A DNA stretch of 23,791 nt from Limnoraphis robusta CS-951 (GTDB taxonomy: Bacteria > Cyanobacteriota > Cyanobacteriia > Cyanobacteriales > Microcoleaceae), in the NCBI RefSeq assembly GCF_000972705.2, contig NZ_LATL02000349.1, positions 1 through 23,791 on the forward strand, read 5' to 3'. Every line of letters starts with the position of its first letter. Position 1 is the stretch's first letter. Of the stretch, positions 1-8,089 are shown one piece after another. The position numbers were made by a program, and so were the translations under genes. The notes beneath the pieces are model-generated. The model was not told the DNA's origin. It made no database searches and worked only from the letters and a program-made list of their open reading frames with translations.

Positions 1-250
1 TGAAATTACAGGTACTCGATACATTAAGATAATTCTCCTTTTAAAGGAGTAGTAAGTCCCCTCGACTACCGTTAGCAAGATGTCCATTCTTAATGCACTT
101 AAAACAAATAAGTTTGCAGATAATCCAGGCTGGGGAAGTACCTAGAAGTGCGTACCAGCTAACGGCTTATAGTCTATTCAACACAACGCGGAGAAATTTG
201 CTTTTCTCAATCCCCGTCCGCGGCGAAGCAGGGCGGGGTTATTGAACATA
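1..250 (+). mobile_element. Probable IS200/IS605-type right end with TnpB-associated (omega) RNA-like tail, partial
   Basis: No open frame of useful length is present. The stretch ends in a GC-rich hairpin of the form CCCCGTCC...GGGCGGGG (about 211-238) followed by ATTGAACA. This is the layout of the right end of cyanobacterial IS200/IS605 elements, where a subterminal hairpin closes the element and the transcribed 3' tail of tnpB acts as guide-RNA scaffold. The upstream part (about 125-180) resembles the corresponding structured stretch at the other window edge in style (a GGGGA-containing block, then short stems). The transposase itself would lie to the left of the window. The assignment is by pattern memory only; it could also be another structured intergenic repeat. 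Confidence 0.4.
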
Positions 251-296
251 GTAATTGCGTCAGTTCCCAAAGTCGGAAAACCTAACCCGCTCAACC

Positions 297-329
297 CGGA
301 ATTCCTCTGTAGGAATTCCGATATTTTTT
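297..329 (+). terminator. Rho-independent terminator
   Basis: A perfect 10-bp stem (CGGAATTCCT / AGGAATTCCG) with a four-base loop CTGT is followed by ATATTTTTT. The T-run is on the plus strand, so it ends rightward transcription, probably of the element or RNA at the left edge. It also protects the convergent tldD-like gene from read-through. There is no matching A-run on the other side, so it should not work well for the minus strand. Confidence 0.75.
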
Positions 330-361
330 GCGGGCTGATAGTAAAGTCTAGCGAGAAAAGA

Positions 362-1759
362 TTAGGAAACTTCGCCCCCGACAACCACATTGCGAATTCT
401 TAAACTAGGTCCTCCACAACCCACAGGTAAACCATTTTGTCCGCCTTTTCCACAACCGCCAGATTCATCCCAATAAAAATCATTTCCAATGGCTTCAATA
501 TCCGCTAAGGTTGTGAATACATTGCCAGATAAGGTGACATCTCGTACAGGTTCAGCTAGCTTCCCATTGCGAATCATCCAGGCTTCACCCGCACTAAAGG
601 TAAACATTTCACCATTGGTCATTCCGCCTAACCAATTGCGTGCATAAACCCCTTCCTTGACTTCACTGAATAAATCTTCAACTGCTGTATCTCCTCGTTC
701 GATCCAAGTATTCGTCATCCGAACCAGAGGCGGATAATGATAATTTATACAACGAGCATTTCCAGTCGGAGTTTCTCCTAACTTTCCGGCGGTTTCTCGA
801 GAGTGCAGACGACCCACTAACGCCCCATCTTTAATTAATTGCGTTGTTGTTCCTGGGGTTCCTTCATCATCGTAAAAATAGCTTCCGCGATGTCCAGGCG
901 GTTCCGCCCCATCAAAAATTTGCAGGTTTTTCGGCCCAAACTGACGCCCTAATGTCATCACTTCCAATAAATCAGGATTTTCATAGGTCATGTCCGCTTC
1001 CGAAAGATGACCAAAGGCTTCGTGAACAAATAAACCTGTTAAAATCGGATCAATCACAACGGTGTAGGTATTTCCCTTAACCGGAGGAAGCGCCAAGGAA
1101 TTCACCGCCCGTTGCGCTGCACTCTGAACTTGATCATCAAGCTGAGTTAAATCTTCATAGGCGCGACGTGATCCGGTGGTTTCCCGTCCTGTTTGTACGG
1201 TTTCCCCATTCCGCGCGGTGGCGGCGAAGCGCATTTCCATATCTACCCAAGCTTGTTCGAGGACAGTTCCTTCAGAAGTCGCCAGGAGAATGCGTTGGGT
1301 GCTGTCACTATACCGAACGGAAATGGTGGTAATTCGGGAGTCAACACTCCGTAGAATGTGACCATAGCGATCGCAAAGTTCTTTTTTCTGAGCGAGGGGA
1401 ACTTGACGGGGATCGGTTCCAGTTAGGGGCAAAATGCGAGTTTCTTGTACAATCGGAATCGGGGCGAGGAGGGTTTCTTCTTCTCCAATTAGTTTCGCCG
1501 CAGTCATCGCTTCACAAATGCGTTCTTCTAGCCCTTCGAGTCGATTAAAACTGGCAAAACCCCAACCGCCTTTGTGACAGGCGCGAACTTGTCCACCAAT
1601 AGAGAGTCCTTCACTTAGAGTTTCAATGCGATCGCCTCTTAATAAAATATCGGTTTCTTCCGCTTCTTCGACTCGAATTGCTAAATAATCAACCTGAGTA
1701 CGGTAGCGTTCTATTAAATCACCCAGTAAATTTTTCAGATCCGTGAGCAAGGTCGGCAT
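362..1759 (-). CDS. TldD/PmbA family metalloprotease (TldD type)
   Basis: This is a zinc-dependent peptidase of the TldD/PmbA family. In bacteria TldD and TldE/PmbA form a heterodimer that degrades unfolded peptides and matures some peptide natural products (family knowledge). The metal site HExxxH of TldD is clear as HEAFGH (H246, E247, H251), placing this as the catalytic partner. The C-terminus carries the family GKGGQ...GCGGP block followed by a terminal beta strand. Its 465 residues are a normal length. I use the ATG at 1759; the frame is open four codons further to a TTG, but the protein family starts at MPTLL. No TldE partner is in the window, and the gene stands alone between a terminator and a repeat-bearing intergenic region. 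The cellular target cannot be told from the sequence. Confidence 0.93.
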   Translation of the reverse strand: MPTLLTDLKNLLGDLIERYRTQVDYLAIRVEEAEETDILLRGDRIETLSEGLSIGGQVRACHKGGWGFASFNRLEGLEERICEAMTAAKLIGEEETLLAPIPIVQETRILPLTGTDPRQVPLAQKKELCDRYGHILRSVDSRITTISVRYSDSTQRILLATSEGTVLEQAWVDMEMRFAATARNGETVQTGRETTGSRRAYEDLTQLDDQVQSAAQRAVNSLALPPVKGNTYTVVIDPILTGLFVHEAFGHLSEADMTYENPDLLEVMTLGRQFGPKNLQIFDGAEPPGHRGSYFYDDEGTPGTTTQLIKDGALVGRLHSRETAGKLGETPTGNARCINYHYPPLVRMTNTWIERGDTAVEDLFSEVKEGVYARNWLGGMTNGEMFTFSAGEAWMIRNGKLAEPVRDVTLSGNVFTTLADIEAIGNDFYWDESGGCGKGGQNGLPVGCGGPSLRIRNVVVGGEVS

Positions 1760-2168
1760 AATTTGCTGCAACGTTGACAGTATGTTTCTACTATTTTGTA
1801 TCAGACTAGGGGTATTAAGTGATGGGGTGATGGGGAATGCTGTAGGGGAGGGTTATTGATCATAGACAGACATTTAAGGCGCACTCGCGAGTGCGCCCCT
1901 ACAACATGGGTGACTGAAAAGGGGCGGGGTTATCTAAGTTATTTTTGGGTCAGATAGATCATTGCAGAACCCGCCCCTACAGCGCTGTTCCCTGTAAAAG
2001 CGGTGATTGCGACTAATTGGTTCGGTTCTACGAATCTCTAAGACGTTCAAATTAGATATCCTGAGAGTCATATAGGACGTTAAGAATGTTGAATTATAGC
2101 GTCGAAGGTTCAGTCTTCCAACTTCTATATTAAAAGTTTATATCGGCTAGGCTGGAATTAAGTTAACA
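1760..2168. other. Intergenic region with palindromic repeats between divergent genes
   Basis: This 409-base gap separates the tldD-like gene (-) from the histidine kinase (+) and must hold both promoters. It contains a perfect 20-bp palindrome at 1878-1897 and a pair of GGGGCGGG / CCCGCCCC arms at about 1921-1931 and 1968-1978. Similar GC-rich palindromes followed by CCCCTACAA are dispersed in cyanobacterial genomes, so this looks like a small miniature-element insertion rather than a regulator site. I see no gene here. Confidence 0.6.
1878..1897. repeat. Perfect 20-bp palindrome, dispersed-repeat type
   Basis: GGCGCACTCGCGAGTGCGCC is fully self-complementary and followed by CCTACAA. It lies inside the AT-rich gap between two divergent genes and is much more GC-rich than its surroundings, which suggests an inserted dispersed repeat. 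The GGGGCGGG inverted pair 25-80 bp downstream is probably part of the same or a neighbouring unit. Confidence 0.6.
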
Positions 2169-3950
2169 ATGAAATTTTTGCAGTTTCGAGGAAAAAGGCA
2201 GGAGATGACTGTGAACCAGCTTCTACCAACGATTAGTGAAATTTTAGCGCGTGAAGGGTTAGAGGCTTCTTTTGATGTACAACGGATGACCGGAACCGCT
2301 TCCGAGTCTAATCCTTACACAGTTTATTATGCCAGTAAACAACGACTTAAAGCTGAACGGGAGTGGTGTGGTGCTGTCAATGCACTCAATCAACTCCTTA
2401 GACAAGTGATTATACAACAAGGTCGGGAGCGATCGCGGGCTGATTATTCTGAAGTGAGAAAAAAAGATTTGACTGCTGTTGAGGAAAAACAGAGGTTAAT
2501 TCTCGATAGACTCCCACCAACTGATAAAACGCCTCAAGCTTTAGAATTTTCGGCTTGTCAGGGATTAGTGGTGTCTGGCCCGTCTCCGATTTTAATTCAT
2601 CCGGCGCTAGCGTTGAATTTTGCGACGCAAGTTTTTATTCCTCAGATACCGGGTTGGGAAGGCTTTTCAGTACCAACTCAACAAACATTACCTTTACTTC
2701 CGACTTCTGAAGGATGTTCGGCTTCGGTTCCCCCAACTTTTGCGTTTCCGCTACTACGAGAAGATCCGCAAGCCAGTGAACCGTTTTGTATTGTATTAAC
2801 CTCTCGGTTTAGTTTAGTGATGGTTTTGGGGGAAGATAGCAAAGGTTGTCCTGCGTTTCAATTTTCTTTTGATCCCGATGTCGTTAAACAAGCGTTAGAA
2901 TTATTGCGCCAGAGAACACAGTCTATTGATTCTCAAGCTGATTTGAAGTCTTCTGATGGAATCGCTTTGACGGCGGTATTTGACAGTTGGATCGAAAAAT
3001 TTACTCCTGTTGAACCCAGCTACAAAACCGTGATGGAATTCTCTCGTTTACTGTTAGAAAATTTACCGTTAGACTCAGAAAAACCCCGGCAAGCGGTGAA
3101 AATGCTGAGTCCGGCTTCTAAACCTAAATCTAAGTCTCAAGCGATTTTTGTAAACGTCTGTGATCCTCAACATTCTAACGGTCATTTACCCAACAATTCA
3201 ACCGCTTGTGAGGGGAATTTTGATGCTTCTCAGGTTGAATTGCTACAAGCGATCGCCCATGAAGTTCGTACACCGCTAGCAACGATTCGCACGTTAACTC
3301 GATTATTATTGAAGCGTCAAACTTTAGATCCAGAAACGGTTAGAAAACGCTTAGAGATGATTGATCATGAGTGTACCACACAAATTGATCGGTTTAATCT
3401 AATTTTTCGAGCCGTTGAGTTAGAGTTATCACAAGTTAAACAAGACACTGAAAATCCGACCCAAAAATCTTCTGTTCAACTCACGCCGATGTCGTTAGGA
3501 GATATCTTTCAAAGTAGTCTCCCGCGTTGGCAAAAACAAGCGACTCAACGCAATCATACTTTAGAAGTGAGTTTACCTCAAAAGCTGCCCCATGTTGTTA
3601 GTGATCCGACGATGTTGGATCAAGTTCTCACGGGAGTGATTGAGAATTTTACTCGCAGTTTACCATCAGGAAGTCATATTCAAGTGGAAGTTCGTCTTGC
3701 TGGACATCAGTTAAAATTGCAACTAGAATCTCAATCTAAATCTCAGCCAACTTGTCCGTTTGGAAGTGCGGCTAAGTCTTCTCTGAAGTCACTTGGGCCG
3801 TTATTAATGTTCCAGCCTGAAACGGGGGCGTTAAGTTTAAATATGGCGGTTACAAAGAATCTATTTGAGGCGCTTGGCGGTAAATTAGTGGTGCGTCAAC
3901 GACCCCAACAGGGTAAAACAATGACGATTTTCTTACCGTTAAAAAGTTAA
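2169..3950 (+). CDS. Sensor histidine kinase with degenerate ATPase domain
   Basis: The first ~350 residues have no membrane helix or recognisable sensory domain; they may be a cytoplasmic input region of GAF-like type, but I cannot confirm this. A HisKA-type dimerisation helix follows, with the phospho-acceptor in AIAHEVRTPLATIR (H364). The C-terminal third aligns with a HATPase_c fold: an N-box-like VIENFTRS (around N493) and an end that matches the G2/strand region (LSLNMAVTKNLFEALGGKLVV, then GKTMTIFLPL). The usual DxGxG (G1) box is missing and a serine/lysine-rich stretch takes its place. Autophosphorylation may therefore be weak or absent. The start could instead be codon 13 (2205), which has AAAGG/AGGAG just upstream. 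No response regulator is adjacent. Confidence 0.85.
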   Translation: MKFLQFRGKRQEMTVNQLLPTISEILAREGLEASFDVQRMTGTASESNPYTVYYASKQRLKAEREWCGAVNALNQLLRQVIIQQGRERSRADYSEVRKKDLTAVEEKQRLILDRLPPTDKTPQALEFSACQGLVVSGPSPILIHPALALNFATQVFIPQIPGWEGFSVPTQQTLPLLPTSEGCSASVPPTFAFPLLREDPQASEPFCIVLTSRFSLVMVLGEDSKGCPAFQFSFDPDVVKQALELLRQRTQSIDSQADLKSSDGIALTAVFDSWIEKFTPVEPSYKTVMEFSRLLLENLPLDSEKPRQAVKMLSPASKPKSKSQAIFVNVCDPQHSNGHLPNNSTACEGNFDASQVELLQAIAHEVRTPLATIRTLTRLLLKRQTLDPETVRKRLEMIDHECTTQIDRFNLIFRAVELELSQVKQDTENPTQKSSVQLTPMSLGDIFQSSLPRWQKQATQRNHTLEVSLPQKLPHVVSDPTMLDQVLTGVIENFTRSLPSGSHIQVEVRLAGHQLKLQLESQSKSQPTCPFGSAAKSSLKSLGPLLMFQPETGALSLNMAVTKNLFEALGGKLVVRQRPQQGKTMTIFLPLKS

Positions 3951-4042
3951 ACTTCTTCTGTTGGATGTGTCAAATTCCTAAATTTATTTTTCATTGAATT
4001 AACTCACCTCAAAGAGAAAGAAGAAAAACCACTAAGACACAG

Positions 4043-4085
4043 AGACACAAAGAGAAATTTTTCTTGAGATTTGTGTCTTTTTTTT
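4043..4085 (+). terminator. Rho-independent terminator after the histidine kinase gene
   Basis: Arms AGACACAAA (4043-4051) and TTTGTGTCT (4070-4078) pair perfectly over nine bases, the interior has an extra short A/T stem, and eight T residues follow at 4078-4085. It lies 93 bp after the kinase stop and before the convergent methyltransferase gene. The left arm lies in an ACTAAGACACAGAGACACAA stretch that is common as a dispersed intergenic sequence in cyanobacteria. Confidence 0.7.
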
Positions 4086-4113
4086 GACTAATATTGAGGG
4101 TTTAGCAAATCTA

Positions 4114-4128
4114 AGAAACCCGGTTTCT
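4114..4128. repeat. 15-bp palindrome overlapping the methyltransferase stop codon
   Basis: AGAAACC-C-GGTTTCT is a perfect inverted repeat with a one-base centre. Its last bases overlap the TAG stop of the cytosine methyltransferase gene. AGAAACCCGGTTTCT-type palindromes occur as dispersed intergenic elements in cyanobacteria (from memory). It lacks a T-run, so a terminator role is doubtful. Confidence 0.5.
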
Positions 4129-5443
4129 AACTCGTGATGGTTTGGCACATCTTGCGTGTTCTTGGTGCGATAACATTAGGATCTACACCATAATATTTTG
4201 CGGCTTTCGACATATCTAACTGCAATAATTCTTCATTTTCTAGTTTTATTTTCTTTCTGGGTTTTTTAGATTTAATCTTCAATAATTTAATAATTTCAGC
4301 CGCAACAGCTTGGGCGAGTAAAGGCGGAACTGAGTTGCCAATTTGTCGAAAACCGTGCCATTTTGTGACATGAAATCTAAACCAGTCGGGGTAAGAATGC
4401 AGTCTAGCGGCTTCTCTGACGGTTATACATCGAGGGGTAAATGGATGAATGGGACGCGGGGAAGTATGAGCGCCTCTATTTGTAGGAGTTCCCGCCCTTA
4501 AGGTATTACATAAACCGTCTGGATGAAGTTTATGAAATCGGCTAATGGGTTCTGTTTTTCCGGGTGGTGTTTCTGCAAATCTTTTAATAGATTCTAATGT
4601 GTGTTCGGTTCTTAAACTAGAGGTGAGTCGTTGAGAATTATATTCACGAGGATAGGAATAGTCCTGTTTATTTTTCATCATTCCTCTCAATATTTTACCA
4701 TAGATACTGGCTTTAGAGAAACGAACATCAGCCCAATCTTGTTGGGTTAATTCGGGATAATTTTCTACTTCGGGTAAGTCTTGTAAGGCTTCTCTAACGG
4801 TGGGAGTTTGGGGAAGATGAGCATAACATTTTGGGACTTTAGAATGAGGAGGTTGAGAGGTTGCTTCAGGATAACGAGGTAAAGCCAAATCTGCTCGACA
4901 TCCTAATAAAAATAACCGTTCTCTATTCTGAGGAACGCCATAATAAGCTGCATTTAAAACTTGGTAGGGTTGCTGAACTTTATAACCGTAATCTTCAAGT
5001 TTATGAATCAATTCTTGAATAAACATCTGATGGTTTCCTGATGCCATCCCTTTGACATTTTCTAAAACAAAAAATTGGGGTTGGAGTTCAGCGACTATTC
5101 GCACAAAATGAAAAACTAACAAATTTCGAGGATCTTCTAACAAACGTTTTCCGATCAGTGAAAATCCTTGACAGGGTGGCCCACCAAATACAACGTCTAT
5201 TTCTTGATTTTGAATACCAGAATTATATCGAATAAATTGACCGGAAATTGTGCTAACATCTTGACATAAAATTGACCATAACGGAAAATTATATTGGTGA
5301 ACTGCACAATGAATCGGATCGATTTCAACGGCGGCGAGAACGTCAAAACCCGCCTGTTCAAAGCCGAGTGTCATTCCACCCGCTCCCGCAAATAAATCAA
5401 CAGCAATAGGTCTTGTTTTGACGGGTGTAAGCTGATCTGGCAT
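4127..5443 (-). CDS. DNA (cytosine-5-)-methyltransferase
   Basis: This enzyme transfers a methyl group from S-adenosylmethionine to C5 of cytosine in a specific DNA sequence. The C5 motifs appear in order: DLFAGAGG (I, residues 16-23), GGPPCQGFS with the catalytic cysteine C91 (IV), ENVKG (VI, 128-132), QNRERLF (VIII, 172-178), CITVREAARLHSYPDWF (IX) and QIGNSVPP (X, to 374). The target-recognition region lies between VIII and IX and includes TLRAGT...HTSPRPIHP. The lysine-rich tail after motif X is short. I use the ATG at 5443; the frame runs on to a GTG at 5470, and a TATAAT at 5482-5487 (reverse strand) would fit either. No restriction enzyme of ordinary type is adjacent, so it is probably solitary. 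Solitary cyanobacterial C5 enzymes include CGATCG (HIP1 core) methylases, but the specificity here is inferred, not seen. Confidence 0.93.
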   Translation of the reverse strand: MPDQLTPVKTRPIAVDLFAGAGGMTLGFEQAGFDVLAAVEIDPIHCAVHQYNFPLWSILCQDVSTISGQFIRYNSGIQNQEIDVVFGGPPCQGFSLIGKRLLEDPRNLLVFHFVRIVAELQPQFFVLENVKGMASGNHQMFIQELIHKLEDYGYKVQQPYQVLNAAYYGVPQNRERLFLLGCRADLALPRYPEATSQPPHSKVPKCYAHLPQTPTVREALQDLPEVENYPELTQQDWADVRFSKASIYGKILRGMMKNKQDYSYPREYNSQRLTSSLRTEHTLESIKRFAETPPGKTEPISRFHKLHPDGLCNTLRAGTPTNRGAHTSPRPIHPFTPRCITVREAARLHSYPDWFRFHVTKWHGFRQIGNSVPPLLAQAVAAEIIKLLKIKSKKPRKKIKLENEELLQLDMSKAAKYYGVDPNVIAPRTRKMCQTITS

Positions 5444-5545
5444 GATTGAAATTAATGATCGAGATCTCACAGGTAAGGTTGATTATAACATCATCGTAAG
5501 ATCAGAATCTGTAGAGTCGAACTATTCCTAATTATAAATTGACTG

Positions 5546-6205
5546 ATGGATAATCACAGTAACCACAAACAAGCCGGGGAATTTGTTCATCAGATGAGTG
5601 TACAGCGTCGTCACAAGGCGATGCGTTTTTATTTAATTGCGTTGGGTTTTGTTGTCGCAGTTTTGTTGATTATTGTACTATTTAAACCCTTGAGTTTGGG
5701 ATTTTTACTGGGTTTAGTCGGAGGAGTTTCAGCTTATTACTTTTGGAAAAAAGGTGAATATTGGATGAGACGTTCTGATCAAGCTTTAGTAGGTGCAAAA
5801 GCGGAACGGGAAGTCGAAGTCATTCTTCAGCTTTTAACGGGTAAAAATTGGAAAATTGAATACAATCTTCGTTTAAAACGAGGGGGAGATGCGGATGTCG
5901 TTTTATGTTCACCTCAAGGAAATTGGTATGTGATTGATGTGAAGTCTCATAAAGGGATTATTATTCGTGAAAAAAATTATCTCAAACGGGTAAAGGGTCG
6001 TCAGGTTTATGATTTTAATGAGGGAAATTTGTTAACGAAAGTTCGCGGTCAAGCGGCGGAGGTGGCCAAACTAAAACAAGCCCAATGGGTTACACCTATA
6101 TTATGCTTTACCCAAGCTAAGGTTAAGATTTCCAAAAATTATATTAATGGCATTTATATTGTTGAGAAGACTGACTTAATCCGAATTCTAGAAAAACTAG
6201 GATGA
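5546..6205 (+). CDS. Membrane-anchored NERD-domain (nuclease-related) protein
   Basis: Two hydrophobic segments (about residues 27-46 and 50-66) suggest a membrane hairpin near the N-terminus, followed by a soluble NERD domain. The domain shows the PD-(D/E)XK-like nuclease pattern: GAKAERE (E88), GDADVV (D115/D117) and IDVKSHKG (D131, K133). NERD proteins are predicted nucleases or DNA-processing proteins, and the family is poorly defined biochemically. The start ATG at 5546 has no clear Shine-Dalgarno; an internal ATG (residue 17) is possible but would still keep both helices. The gene is divergent from the cytosine methyltransferase with a gap of only about 100 bp, which may or may not mean a functional link. 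At 219 residues it is a typical single-domain member. Confidence 0.85.
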   Translation: MDNHSNHKQAGEFVHQMSVQRRHKAMRFYLIALGFVVAVLLIIVLFKPLSLGFLLGLVGGVSAYYFWKKGEYWMRRSDQALVGAKAEREVEVILQLLTGKNWKIEYNLRLKRGGDADVVLCSPQGNWYVIDVKSHKGIIIREKNYLKRVKGRQVYDFNEGNLLTKVRGQAAEVAKLKQAQWVTPILCFTQAKVKISKNYINGIYIVEKTDLIRILEKLG

Positions 6206-6364
6206 GCAATTTATAGGGATTTCAGATTGTTGTAATTTAATCCGTCTCATTAGTAACAATCATCAAAATAACTCTGTGAGATTATGTAAAGTTAGTTCAC
6301 TTTTAGTTTCACAAGTTGCAATTCTATTTGCTCAGAGGATGAAATCTATTTTAGCATCGGTACA

Positions 6365-6393
6365 TTGAAGAGATGAGAAAATAGGATTATAAT
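6365..6393 (+). promoter_or_regulatory. Sigma70-type promoter for the group 2 sigma factor gene
   Basis: A -35 box TTGAAG (6365-6370; four of six matches to TTGACA) is followed after 17 bp by a perfect TATAAT (6388-6393). The predicted start at about 6400 would leave a leader of roughly 95 nt before the ATG at 6495. The rest of the 289-base gap (6206-6494) shows nothing else I can support. Confidence 0.6.
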
Positions 6394-6494
6394 GTCAGAA
6401 TATGTCGTGAACTAAAAGCCTCAAATCCTGCGAACCCATGATGCGGTGACGCTACAATTTCAGCAAAGCCAACCTCAAACGGGAGGATTTTCCG

Positions 6495-7490
6495 ATGAAC
6501 TCCGAGACTGCAACTTTTCCGACGACAGAAAATTTCATCAAAATGGATGATGCTGTAGGGGCATTATTCAAAGGGATGGCTCGTTATCCTCTATTGAAAG
6601 GCAGTGAGGAAATCGAACTCGCCCGACAGATTAAAGCGTTAGTGACGCTTGAGGCGTTACAAGAGGAATTAAAAAATCAACTGGGAAGATGTCCGAAAAA
6701 GACAGAATTAGCAGAGGCGGCGCAATTGAGTGAAGCTGAAGTCAATCATCAGTTTCATCAAGGTATCATCGCCAAACAGAAAATGATCAGCTCGAATTTG
6801 CGATTGGTGGTTTCGATTGCCAAACGTTATATTAATAGAGGTGTTCCGTTCCTGGATTTGATTCAAGAAGGCGCATTGGGGTTAAACCGAGCCACTGAAA
6901 AATTTGATCCCGATAAAGGATATAAATTCTCCACCTACGCTTATTGGTGGATTCGTCAGGGAATTACCCGCACCATTGCTAATCAAGGACGAACGGTTCG
7001 TCTTCCGGTTCATGTGGTTGAACAACTCAATAAATTACAAGGAATCCATCAAGATTTAAGACGAAAACTGCGTCGAAAACCGACAGAAGAGGAACTAGCT
7101 GAAGCATTATCGATTTCCCCTCAACAACTGCGTCTGCTTGAACAAGTGCGTCGCAAATCTTTGTCTCTCAATCATCGGATTGGTTCGGAAGAAAATTCAG
7201 AATTAATGGATTTACTCGAAGACTATGAAACCCTTTCTCCCGAATCACGAATTAATGAATTGATGATGCGACAAGAGTTGCTGGAAGTGTTACGTTCGGT
7301 TTTAAATGAACGAGAACAAGATGTTTTATCCCTGCGTTATGGTTTAGCGACAGGTGTAGCTTACACTTTAGAAGAAGTGAGTGGGATGTGTAGTATCTCT
7401 CGGGAGCGAGTGCGCCAAATTCAAGCAAAAGCCATGCGAAAATTACGCCGTCCTCATGTAGCTGAACGGTTAAAAGGTTGGATTAAGTAA
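6495..7490 (+). CDS. Group 2 RNA polymerase sigma factor (RpoD/SigA-like)
   Basis: This is a non-essential, primary-like sigma70 factor that directs RNA polymerase to alternative promoter sets; in cyanobacteria such factors respond to light, nutrients or stress (family knowledge). Region 1.2 (about 17-48), region 2 with YKFSTYAYWWIRQGITRTIANQ (2.3-2.4, residues 143-164), region 3 (RTVRLPVHVVEQLNKL onward) and the region 4.2 helix-turn-helix (about 290-315, SISRERVRQIQAKAMRKLR) are all present. It lacks the long acidic N-terminus of the main SigA, and 331 residues is usual for group 2. A strong GGGAGG lies 8 bp before the ATG. The HTH loop reads SGMCSISRERV, where a cysteine and glycine interrupt the more usual sequence. 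I do not assign SigB, C, D or E. Confidence 0.93.
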   Translation: MNSETATFPTTENFIKMDDAVGALFKGMARYPLLKGSEEIELARQIKALVTLEALQEELKNQLGRCPKKTELAEAAQLSEAEVNHQFHQGIIAKQKMISSNLRLVVSIAKRYINRGVPFLDLIQEGALGLNRATEKFDPDKGYKFSTYAYWWIRQGITRTIANQGRTVRLPVHVVEQLNKLQGIHQDLRRKLRRKPTEEELAEALSISPQQLRLLEQVRRKSLSLNHRIGSEENSELMDLLEDYETLSPESRINELMMRQELLEVLRSVLNEREQDVLSLRYGLATGVAYTLEEVSGMCSISRERVRQIQAKAMRKLRRPHVAERLKGWIK

Positions 7491-7496
7491 GATTGG

Positions 7497-7582
7497 GGAT
7501 TGGGTTCGCGAACATTTTGAATTATCATAGGAGAACTGACGGTTTGTCAGCAGAGATTCTATCTGTTTGAGCGAACCAATCC
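7497..7582. repeat. Long inverted repeat between the sigma factor and GNAT genes
   Basis: The arm GGATTGGGTTCGC (7497-7509) pairs with GCGAACCAATCC (7571-7582) with one bulged base. A smaller hairpin (CTGAC/GTCAG, about 7536-7550) lies in the 61-nt interior. There is no T-run, so it is not a classical terminator. It begins 7 bp after the sigma stop and ends 15 bp before the GNAT start, so it would structure any joint transcript. Confidence 0.5.
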
Positions 7583-7597
7583 TCTCTAGGTTTTACA

Positions 7598-8089
7598 ATG
7601 TCTTCAGGCTTGATTTTGCGTTTTGCGACACCCGATGATGTTCCCGCTATTTTTGAGTTAATTAAAGCCCTAGCTGAGTATGAGAAATTATCTCATCAGG
7701 TGAGTGGTAGTGTTGAAGAGTTAAAGCAACATCTGTTTGGTGAACATCCCTATGCTGAGGTGGTGTTAGCGGAGTTAGAGGAAAAAGCGGTTGGTTTTGC
7801 TCTATTTTTCCATAACTATTCTACCTTTTTAACGCGACCAGGACTTTACCTAGAAGATTTATTTGTATTACCTGAATATCGCCGTCAAGGAATTGGTAAA
7901 GCCCTGATTGTTTATGTAGCCAAGTTAGCGGTATTGCGCGGTTGTGGACGCTTAGAATGGAGTGTTTTAGACTGGAATCAACCTGCAATTGATTTCTATA
8001 AATATATGGGTGCCTCTATCCTCGAAGATTGGCGAATTTGTCGGGTGACAGGTGAAGCCCTCACTCAACTCAGTAACACAAAAAGTTAA
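7598..8089 (+). CDS. GNAT family N-acetyltransferase (spermidine/thialysine acetyltransferase-like)
   Basis: The enzyme transfers acetyl from acetyl-CoA to an amine. The acetyl-CoA loop is YRRQGIGKAL (residues 94-103), preceded by the beta strand LYLEDLFVLPEY. The C-terminal signature GCGRLEWSVLDWNQPAIDFY with a following GA is typical of the SSAT/SAT2-like branch, in which the tyrosine acts as the general acid (family knowledge). The substrate cannot be told from sequence; diamines, thialysine or an antibiotic-like amine are possible. The 163 residues are full length. The gene follows the sigma factor by 107 bp in the same direction and may share its transcript, although a long inverted repeat lies between them. 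Confidence 0.9.
   Translation: MSSGLILRFATPDDVPAIFELIKALAEYEKLSHQVSGSVEELKQHLFGEHPYAEVVLAELEEKAVGFALFFHNYSTFLTRPGLYLEDLFVLPEYRRQGIGKALIVYVAKLAVLRGCGRLEWSVLDWNQPAIDFYKYMGASILEDWRICRVTGEALTQLSNTKS

Noticed and set aside
178..390. 70-codon minus-strand frame downstream of the tldD-like gene
   Set aside because: It runs through the hairpin and the terminator and overlaps the end of the protease gene; the translation resembles no protein family.
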